From Coffea arabica (lineage: Eukaryota; Streptophyta; Magnoliopsida; Gentianales; Rubiaceae), in NCBI RefSeq assembly GCF_036785885.1, contig NC_092320.1:19097557-19161556 (forward strand): a DNA stretch of 64,000 nucleotides, in the 5' to 3' direction. Within the stretch, counting starts at the first letter, position 1; every line of letters begins with the position of its first letter. Position numbers and translations under genes: made by a program. The notes under the pieces were generated by a model. It made no database searches, was not told where the DNA came from, and worked only from the letters and a program-made list of their open reading frames with translations. Shown in pieces: positions 56,104-64,000 of the stretch.

Positions 56104-57399
56104 TGATAGGGTGTAAATTGTTGGTTATTTTATTGTTAATTTCCCCTTTTATCCTTGCCAAATATTGTTTTAATTATTAATATTTACTTATATTTGGTAT
56201 TGGACCCAATTTCAGGGATTGAAGCAGAAAATTACCAAAAAGGAGGGACTTGTATGGAAAAATGCAGACTTCTAAGGACTTCAACCTTTGGGTCCTTGAA
56301 TTGGTGGGGACCACAAGCTAGTGCAAGGCATTTAGTCATTTGGGCTTTTCAAAGAGAGCAACGTAGAGAGATTTGGAACAACAAGTACTTTGGAGGCTTT
56401 GTCCACATGTGCGGGGACCACGGATAAGAAGCATGAGTCATTTGGACTCTAGGAAAAGAAACGTACAAGACTTTGAATTTGGTGTGGGGACCACTAGAGA
56501 TAGCATTAGACTTCCTTTTGGCTTTAAAAAGGGAGAAACGTACGGGAGGTTATCAATCAATAGTTTAGTTTAGGTTTTTAGCATAGTTTTAGTTTTTCTT
56601 TTCTTAGCTCTTTCGCATGGTTGTTCTCCATTAATGGAGAACTAACCTCTTAATTCTAGTCAAGGGGACAACTGAAGATTTGGTTCAACAATTACTGTGA
56701 GATCGAATCTGTTTTAATTATTTTCTTCATTTATTGGTATTTATATGTTCCTTGATTTTAATTGTTATGGCCTTGTGTATGATTGATTAGTGCGCAATAA
56801 TTAATTATTCATATAGGCTATTTTGCTAAATAGAGGTAATTGAATCCGTAATTGTTCGTTATCTCTATCTTAGTAGCAACTGGCGTAATTGGGTTTATGT
56901 CAGGGGAGCATACGATCTAGCTTAAACAAACCCTCGTAGCGTGTTTGTTAGTTAGGATTGGGCCTTTCTAATTAATAATGCAACCTAAGAATTAAATCCT
57001 ACGGTCGTACTTAGGGTTGTTTTTGGGTTAGAGAAATAGCTAACGGTCGTACCTTAGCTATCGATAAATTAATGAAGGGTTGGTTGTTTATCGCGTGCAT
57101 GACAACTATAACCAATCTATTAATAAATGTTGGGATTATTTTTGCATCAATGATCAGTGCATGAACCATTTCTGAAGTATACCCTTGGCTAGAGTTTCTC
57201 TTAGTTATTTCTTTTAATTAATTATTTTCTGCAGTTAATTTATTTAGTTAGCTTTTAATCCAAAACCCCCCATACTTTGGACTCTAGAAGAAACGAATTA
57301 TCCCCAATCTCTGTGGATTCGACCCTACTCACCGCTATATACAAAATCTGTATTTTTCTCGAATAGGTATTTATTATTGCACGGGTTCGGCACCTGTCA
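56104..57399 (+). repeat. 3' LTR of non-autonomous element 1
   Basis: Preceded by GTGTGGGGGGAAT. Same length as the 5' LTR, with about nine transitions between them. Confidence 0.93.
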
Positions 57400-57404
57400 G
57401 TTTG

Positions 57405-60119
57405 CATCGAGGTGGAGAAGATCTCAATTACATACAAGCAATTAACAGCAGAAGAAACATAGCTTTAATATCTGATTCTAGTAATGGTTTCTGGCAAAGA
57501 ATACGTTGTCCTTCACGAGTAATGTTTCTAGAAACAATCTTCATATTTTTTGTGTTTAAAATAACTTGAAGAATACGGCAAAAGTAAACTTTGGTTTGTG
57601 GACTGATGAGTAAACACTATGAAATGATGAGTAAACATCAACACTATATGTCTGGAAAGAGAGGAATTACATTTTTTTAGCAACAAGGTTACTAAAATTG
57701 GGGGTTATTATAACTTTATCCCTTTAAACTATAGTGCTAATATCAATTTACCTTTTTAACATTATTTTGCAGGCATTTGACCTCGCAGTTATTCTCCTTT
57801 TTCATTCTAAGAGGACCAAGAAAAAATGCAAAAGGGTTCCCTTTTTTTTTCATTCTCAACTATTAAGAAAAAAAAAGAAATTGAATAGAGGTTGACAGAA
57901 AACTCAATTTCAGAAAAAAGGAAAATAAAGAAGAATCCAATATTATAATTAATTTAAAATAAGTTAGAGTGGGCGGTAGGGGTGAAGAGTAAGTAGCAAT
58001 TTTAAAATAATAAGCACATTGGATTCTTTATTATTTTTATTTTCTTTTTTTAAAATTGAGTTATCTCTCTATTTTCTTATTTTAAGTATTGATAAGTACA
58101 CGAGGAAAAAAAGAAGAAGACATTTTTTTTTGACTTTTTCCCCTTGTTATTAAAGAGGGTGGAAAAAAGGGAGAAGACACTTTTTTATTTTTTTTCTTGG
58201 TATTAAAAGGGTGAAAAAGGGGGAAAAAACCATTCCAATTTTTTTTTATTTTTAATCATACAGGAGAGGGATGTATTTCTTCTAAAATATTAGGTAAATT
58301 ATATATAATTTTCTGTATTTTCATCTATTGCCACATGATCTCCAAAACATTTTAGGGTTATATGCAGCTGATGTAAGGGAAAAAATTCATATTAATACCT
58401 CAAATTTCCCTTAAGGAGTTTTTATATTTAAATCAAATTATTCAATGAATATATTTTTGTTTTTCTCCTAGTCTTAAAGAGTCTTGCCACAGGCCTAAAT
58501 CATTTCCGCTATATTGCTTTGGCCAAATTTACAATCGTATATTTGTGTTTGTAGCCGTTGATTGAACTTTGGTCTTAGGAAAAATGATAACAAATGGAAA
58601 GAGTGAGATACAAGTCAATTAAAAAACATGATTAACACTAGAATTTGTGAGACATGGAGACTTGGATTATAAAAAGGATAAGAAAACTTGAATAGGTGAA
58701 AAAGGGTGGATTAAAACTATACGAAAGAAGTAGCATAACAGTGATATAGCATTTGGTGATGGGAAGATTCTTGGTGATGTGTTTTTTAAGTTTGATAGGC
58801 ATTTTATTACTTTTGGGAAGATTATTATAATCATTTTGAGTCCTTAACAAAAGCACGGAAGTGTAATATTTGAATATAGAGGTGGGCAACATGAGATTAT
58901 TAGAAATCTTAGAAGAAGTTTTTGAAAATATCCTTTGCTGTAATACTATTCTTTTTTTTTTTCCTACCTTGTGATTATTGATTTCCACATTCACACTCAA
59001 AATGCTAAGGCAAAAAGCAAAATTCAAGGATGAAAAATGAAAGAAAAAGAGACAAGGTTATAAACATGGGGAAAGACTCTAGATTTGATTAATGCTAAAA
59101 TATTATAAAATGATTATAGCATTTCTTTTTCATTTTTTATGAGTGACACTTTTTTAAAAAAAAAAATTTAGTAGGGGAATGATGGGATTTAAAAAGCGAA
59201 AAAAGAATAGGGAGATCAAAATTCAGGATCTCTAATTCCTGGGAGTAACATGATAATATTATTTCTAAAAACCCAAAATCAAATCCTATTGGTGTAATAT
59301 AAAGGAATTCGGATGATCGAACTGTTTAAAACATAAAATACTTCTTAATTATAATATCTTATTCAGGATAAGAAAACTTGAATAGGTGAAAAAAGGTGGA
59401 TTAAAACTATACGAAAGAAGTAGCATAACAGTGATATAGCATTTGGTGATGGGAAGATTCTTGGTGATGTGTTTTTTAAGTTTGATAGGCATTTTATTAT
59501 AATCATTTTGAGTCCTTAAAAAAAGCATGGAAGTGTAATATTTGAATATAGAGGTGGGCAACATGAGATTATTAGAAATCTTAGAAGAAGTTTTTGAAAA
59601 TATCCTTTGCTATAATACTATTCTTTTTTTTTTCCTACCTTGTGATTATTGATTTCCACATTCACACTCGAAATGCTAAGGCAAAAAGCAAAATTCAAGG
59701 ATGAAAAATGAAAGAAAAAGAGACAAGGTTGTAAACATGGGGAAAGACTCTAGATTTGATTAATGCTAAAATATTATAAAATGATTATAGCATTTCTTTT
59801 TCATTTTTTATGAGTGACACTTTTTTTTAAAAAAATGTAGTAGGGGAATGATGGGATTTAAAAAGCGAAAAGAGAACAGGGAGATCAAAATTCAGAATCT
59901 CTAATTCCTGGGAGTAACATGATAATATTATTTCTAAAAACCCAAAATCAAATCCTATTGGTGTAGTAATATAAAGGAATTTGGATGATTGAAGTGTTTA
60001 AAACATAAAATACTTCTTAATTATAATATCTAATTCATTAGTCGAATGTGGAATCTTATGTTTGTTGCCCCTTTCTTTTTTGCTTTGGATTTGGGTTTTT
60101 GGCGTTGAATTTTGAGTAT
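57405..60119. other. Non-coding part of duplication copy B
   Basis: Matches 19056-21778 in copy A. No gene seen. It contains the tandem ~690-bp duplication. Confidence 0.6.
58675..60035 (+). repeat. Tandem duplication of a ~690-bp unit (copy B)
   Basis: Units start at 58675 and 59365. Same structure as 20324-21683, with the same unit-2 deletion. Confidence 0.9.
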
Positions 60120-60134
60120 GAATTGAGTAAGATT

Positions 60135-60431
60135 TTTTTTTTTTTTTTTAAGAATTAATCTTTTTTTTTTAAATTATTTTATTTTATTGATAGGAGCAAA
60201 TTTTACACACTGAGAAAGACCAATTCGAAGTACAGCAATCGACTGAAAAGGTAATAAATCAAACACAAAACCTCCATGTCTCGTTCAACCGCATATTAGC
60301 TCCAGTTGTCCTTTGTTCTCAGCCCTTCATACGCTTACTTTTCCGAATTGAAGGCATTCCTAATCTATCAAGTCGAATGGCCCCACGAGCCATAGTTGGG
60401 AACCAATTAAAGGCCTCGTAAAGCTTGACTT
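60135..60431 (-). mobile_element. 5'-truncated retrocopy of an mRNA (processed pseudogene end)
   Basis: The 297-bp insert is absent in copy A and flanked by a 15-bp duplication GAATTGAGTAAGATT (60120-60134 and 60432-60446). On the minus strand it ends in A-runs, with an AATAAA upstream, as in a polyadenylated transcript. The minus strand opens with a frame of about 37 codons that includes YEAFNWFPTMARGAIRLDRL and ends KSKRMKG before a TGA. The rest looks like 3' UTR. The parent gene is not recognised. A SINE is less likely, because pol III boxes are not seen. Confidence 0.75.
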
Positions 60432-60634
60432 GAATTGAGTAAGATTATAGCATGAGAAGGTTCATCATGTTCATTTAATTAAGGTCTTCCTGCATTTAAA
60501 ATGGGAGCTTACATGACATAAAAAAAGATTAAAATGGTAATACTTTACAAAAGAGCATCATAGTGGGAACATTTTTCCTAAAAAAGGTCACTTCAGAACT
60601 AAATTCCGTGAATCCCTGGTTTCATGTGGGTTTT

Positions 60635-60904
60635 CTTTTCATGGACGTACGTGATTAACATCATGTCTCTTATCATTTCGATGAGGATTATTAACATCCA
60701 AGTCCTAGAGCCTGATTGCATTAGTACTATCCTTGGCCTTGGGTATAATATCACAAGTTCCTCCCTGTAAATGTTGCAATGCGTTTTAAGAGAGTGAGAA
60801 TTAAGTATATCACGGGGAAAAAAAAAATTAATGGCAAAGTAACTTACCAGAACAACCAACAGATGGAGGAGGATAATCCAACAAGCAAGTCCTTTGGAAT
60901 CCAT
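60635..60904 (-). pseudogene. 5' fragment of a BURP-domain gene (copy B), head-to-head with the precursor
   Basis: Duplicate of 21971-22239. Exon 1 (60904-60848) encodes MDSKGLACWIILLHLLVVL with a GTAAGT donor. The exon 2 start has the TCDIIPKAKDS stretch followed by an early stop. The BURP domain is missing. Its start lies 768 bp from the precursor ATG at 61672 on the other strand. It shows what the neighbour of the precursor once was, but makes no cyclase. Confidence 0.8.
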
Positions 60905-61548
60905 CAATTGGTAGGTTTTATATCCCTTGCAACTCCTCCTTTGAAGGATTAGGCAACAGCAGAAGCAAATGCCAAATATTACATATGGATGAAAAGTGTG
61001 CTTGATTAGAAGGTTCTTTTTCAAATAGTCGATTAAATTATGACCCCTTGAAAGATAGTGTTTCTTATTGAGATTGAAAAATGAACCAAATTACTTGATA
61101 CTCAAATCAGATTTGGCTAAATAAAAGTTTGTTTGAACTTAATTTGCCAACTAATCAAATCAAAATTTAAGAAGTATTATTATGTGTTAGATTAACTATC
61201 AAATTTGGCATTAACTTGGCTTGATAAACATAAAATTAGAATTTACAAGTAAAAAATTCAAATTACTCAAGTTCGACTCATGCTCGATTCTATAAAAAAG
61301 CTCATTTGAGTTTGCCTTAATTAATAAACAAGTCAAGTTTGAAGACCTTCCTCTTAAAAAAATTTTAAAAAAATCAAGTTTGAGTACAGTTTCAAGTTTA
61401 TTAAATAATCTAACAAGTTTGAATACTACAACATTGAATCTAGTAGATCTAGACAAAATCACTAAATTTATTTTAGACCACAACTGTAGATTGTTTAGAA
61501 AACAAGGACCAAAATGTAGACCTACCCACATGATGCAAACCAACCAGC

Positions 61549-61554
61549 CACGTG
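61549..61554 (+). promoter_or_regulatory. G-box (CACGTG) upstream of precursor copy B
   Basis: Perfect CACGTG about 45 bp upstream of the TATA box, conserved with copy A. Possible bZIP/bHLH site. Confidence 0.4.
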
Positions 61555-61597
61555 ATCCATGTTGTAACCTTGCTAGCTTCACTTAGCTATCGCCTTG

Positions 61598-61605
61598 TAT
61601 AAATA
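61598..61605 (+). promoter_or_regulatory. TATA box of precursor copy B
   Basis: TATAAATA, 67 bp upstream of the ATG at 61672. Confidence 0.65.
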
Positions 61606-61671
61606 GCCGTATAGCCCCCAAGAGTCTTTTCACCACCAAAGTTACATTTTGAGTCTGTTCATAGGCAAGGC

Positions 61672-63199
61672 ATGGCTTCATCTATCACTCTGATCGCAGT
61701 CTTTTCAATTGCCCTGGTAAGGTTTCTCAACCATCAATACTGTACTTGAAGTAGTAGTTCATATGAGATAATTGCTAGACTGTATAGGAATACTGATGAA
61801 ACCCGTGAATTAAAGCTACCTGAGAAAACACATTCTTCTTCCTTTTTGCACATTTATCTGCAGCTCTAACCATCGCCACTGAAGGAATGGAAGCTCTTCA
61901 GATGGTTCTGTAGTTCTATTCTCATAAAAGCTTGACTTCCAAACATTACCAATGCTGGTACCATACTTAAACGTCAATGTAACTTGAGTAATGGCATATG
62001 ACACTATTTACCATTTTTTAGTTAGAGGATTCATCCGGGAAAGATTGAAAGTCAAATCAAGAACCTTAAAATCAACATAAGGAATATTCCTGTTGCCAGT
62101 TGAGCTCGTATTTGGAAATTAACTATCCTTCCCTACTAGGGGTCATCTTTTACGGTGCTACCATCAACGTACCTATATTGACGTTAGTTTCTTTTATGTT
62201 AATATTTGCACAAATGTGCAGTTTGCATGCATCACGGAAGCAAGGAAGAATCCTACGGACTTTTTGCAATCTGCTGTCATTAACGAGCATACTGAGGACA
62301 ATCACCATGCAGAGTCGTCCCTTTCCAATCAGAAGAAGACAAGTAATGGTAACACATTGAAGGATTTCGAGTCGAAACCCGGCTCCTTTCTCTGGGGGTA
62401 TCAAGGCAACGACGCTGAGTCTAAGTCTAAGGAGGAGAAGCCTCTTATGAAAGGCTTTGAGTCAAAGCCCGGCTCCTTTCTTTGGGGGTATCAGGGCAAC
62501 GACGCTGAATCTAAGTCTAAGGAGGAGAAGCCTCTTATGAAAGGCTTTGAGTCGAAGCCCGGCTCCTTTCTCTGGGGATATCAAGGCAACGACGTTGAGT
62601 CTAAGTCTAAGGAGGAGAAGCCTCTTACGAAAGACTTTGAGTCAAAGCCCGGCTCCTTTCTCTGGGGGTATCAAGGTCCTCTTATGAAAGACTTTGAGTC
62701 GAAGCCTGGCTCCTTTCTCTGGGGGTATCAAGGCAACGACGCTGAGTCTAAGTCTAAGGAGGAGAAGCCTCTTATGAAAGACTTTGAGTCGAAGCCCGGC
62801 TCCTTTCTCTGGGGGTATCAAGGCAACGATGCTGAGTCTAAGTCTAAGGAGAAGAAGCCTCTTATGAAAGACTTTGAGTCGAAGCCCAGCTCCTTTCTCT
62901 GGGGGTATCAAGGCCCTCTTATGAAAGACTTTGAGTCAAAGCCCGGCTCCTTTCTCTGGGGGTATCAAGGCAATGACGCTGAGTCTAAGTCTAAGGAGGA
63001 GAAGCCACTTATGAAAGACTTTGAGTCGAAGCCCGGCTCCTTTCTCTGGGGGTATCAAGGCAACCACGCTGAGTCTAAGTCTAAGAAGGAGAAGCCTCTT
63101 ATGAAAGACTTTGAGTCGAAGCCCGGCTCCTTTCTCTGGGGGTATCAAGGCAACCACGCTGAGTATAAGGAGAAGAAACCACTCGTGAAAGATAATTAA
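61672..63199 (+). CDS. Repeat-containing secreted peptide precursor, intact copy (candidate split-burpitide precursor)
   Basis: Exon 1 (61672-61716) encodes the signal start MASSITLIAVFSIAL. An intron runs 61717-62221 (GTAAGG...TGCAG, phase 0). Exon 2 (62222-63199) gives a protein of about 340 residues. After FACITEARKNPTDF and a polar leader of about 35 residues come ten repeats. Eight are 30 residues, DFESKPGSFLWGYQGNDAES with a Lys/Glu-rich spacer, and two (units 4 and 7) are 19 residues and lack 11 spacer residues. SFLWGYQG is identical in all ten, while the spacers vary. The ARKNP start and the repeated K-DFE-xxP units recall the DUF2775/organ-specific protein family. Repeated short Trp/Tyr cores between charged spacers are the hallmark of plant RiPP precursors modified by separate BURP cyclases. 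BURP genes and fragments lie around it. The cyclic product is inference. Alternative: a structural DUF2775 repeat protein. Confidence 0.8.
62363..63196 (+). repeat. Ten-unit coding tandem repeat of the precursor
   Basis: Units of 90 or 57 bp begin at about GATTTCGAGTCGAAACCCGG. The order is long, long, long, short, long, long, short, long, long, final. Copy A has eight units and lacks one long unit between the two short units and one just before the final unit. Differences among units fall mostly in the spacer and third codon positions. Confidence 0.92.
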
Positions 63200-63308
63200 T
63201 GTCCAGGGAAGCCGCAACTTTACCTCTGAATGAGCTACGGACATATATGTCTTCTGGCTGGTCTGATTTTCTCCATTTTCTTTATTGGCATGAAAATGTG
63301 TGATATGT

Positions 63309-63314
63309 AATAAA
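63309..63314 (+). terminator. Poly(A) signal AATAAA of precursor copy B
   Basis: AATAAA about 110 bp after the stop codon, conserved with copy A. Confidence 0.5.
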
Positions 63315-64000
63315 TGCAGTTCTTCTTTCAACCAAGCGTTCCGTATAATTAATTAAATGAAAGTCAGTACCGTTGAGTGCATTTTCTGTTTCTTTGTTTG
63401 TTGTTTCTTTTTGCCATTTACCATAGACAGGAAGCGCACAAAAAATGAGCTATTCAAGCATGACAAGAATCATAGAGTGAGCGAACCAACTATACCTTGA
63501 TAATCTAAAAAGAGTTCTGCAAACTCGTACTCTCGTACGAAACCAGGACCATATATATATATAGATATGTCGATTCAATTTTCTAATGATGTGTGTGGTA
63601 CGAACGCACATTAGAAGTACAGAAAATTCTAGAGTAAACTTTCACAAAAGAAGGGAAAGAATGGAGAGCTCTTGAAGCGTGATTGATCGCTATTCTTAAG
63701 AATCCAATTATCCATACTACACTAAGTATTTGCTGTAGAGATAAAGGTAATTTAACTTTAGGATACAACAAGAGAAGAAGAAGTTGATAGCAATATCAAG
63801 TTTCTCAAACTAAGAAATGATCAAATAATTCTAGCTAATTTTGACAATAAAAGGCTTGTTTTTTTACAAGTAACCTGTTTTCCACTCGTCTTTAAGTATA
63901 CTTCGATACGTGGCACTTAATCCCAATTATTTGACTTTAAACTTCATTCTGTGATGTGGATTCTATGTGTTAGTATATACAAGACTAATCTTAAACATTA
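63315..64000. other. Right part of duplication copy B, no gene seen
   Basis: Matches 24470-26847 of copy A without the solo LTR. It contains the empty site GCCAT at 63413-63417. No gene. Confidence 0.6.

Larger units (their letters stand above)
50115..57399 (+). mobile_element. Complete non-autonomous Athila-type LTR element 1 (7285 bp)
   Basis: Two 1296-bp LTRs (50115-51410 and 56104-57399, TGATAGGG to CACCTGTCA) are flanked by the 5-bp duplication GTTTG (50110-50114 and 57400-57404). Copy A has the empty site at about 19050. By eye the LTRs differ at about nine sites, all transitions, so insertion is recent. The 4.7-kb interior has a tRNA-Asp type PBS, a short gag-like frame, no protease, RT, integrase or RNase H, and a polypurine tract before the 3' LTR. 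It must have been moved by enzymes from a relative. Confidence 0.95.
45548..64000 (+). repeat. Segmental duplication, copy B (continues past window end)
   Basis: Matches 10931-26847 in order and orientation at about 99% by eye. Copy B lacks the LINE and the solo LTR of copy A. It carries an LTR element (50115-57399) and a retrocopy (60135-60431) that copy A lacks. It contains the intact precursor gene. The left junction abuts the broken end of an LTR element at 45547. Confidence 0.95.

Noticed and set aside
62363..63196. Regularly spaced repeats that could be mistaken for a CRISPR-like array
   Set aside because: Units are nearly identical throughout, in frame and coding, with no unique spacers, and the DNA is plant.

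Overview
The window is plant nuclear DNA, most likely from a core eudicot. It is AT-rich, has GT-AG introns, and carries dense LTR retrotransposons, a LINE, hAT-type MITEs and BURP-domain genes. A relative of coffee (Rubiaceae) is possible, because split BURP/precursor cassettes are known from Coffea, but this placement is weak. Few host genes are present and most are broken.

The host content worth reading is a probable split burpitide locus, meaning ribosomal peptides cross-linked by BURP-domain cyclases. It contains a BURP cyclase gene with all four CH motifs, split by a solo LTR (7239-10136). A second BURP gene is a pseudogene split by a complete Copia element (31912-37236, minus). Two 5' fragments of a third BURP gene lie on the minus strand (21971-22239 and 60635-60904). 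Each fragment sits head-to-head, about 768 bp away, with a secreted repeat protein that looks like a cyclopeptide precursor. The precursor exists in two copies: 23007-24354 (8 repeats, two nonsense codons) and 61672-63199 (10 repeats, intact). Every repeat carries the motif SFLWGYQG between charged spacers.

Layout. 1-5029: degenerate Athila-like Gypsy element on the minus strand with its LTR. 5030-7238: AT-rich spacer with a SINE-like module. 7239-10136: BURP gene 1 with solo LTR. 10931 to at least 26847: copy A of a large segmental duplication, with a 5'-truncated LINE and a solo LTR inserted after duplication. 27183-28941: another solo LTR. 29372-30160 and 30267-30750: two hAT MITEs. 31912-37236: BURP pseudogene 2 with Copia inside. 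38106-45547: a nest of insertions (DUF247 remnant, Copia remnant, Gypsy, Athila-type non-autonomous element). 45548-64000: copy B of the duplication, continuing past the window end, with a complete non-autonomous LTR element and a retrocopy inserted after duplication.

The two duplication copies act as filled and empty sites for one another, so several insertions can be bounded to the base. If the cassette reading is right, the precursor would enter the secretory pathway and a BURP cyclase would cross-link aromatic residues of each core. In this window only the precursor at 61672 is intact, and no uninterrupted cyclase is visible. A working cyclase would have to lie outside the window or depend on splicing out the solo LTR.
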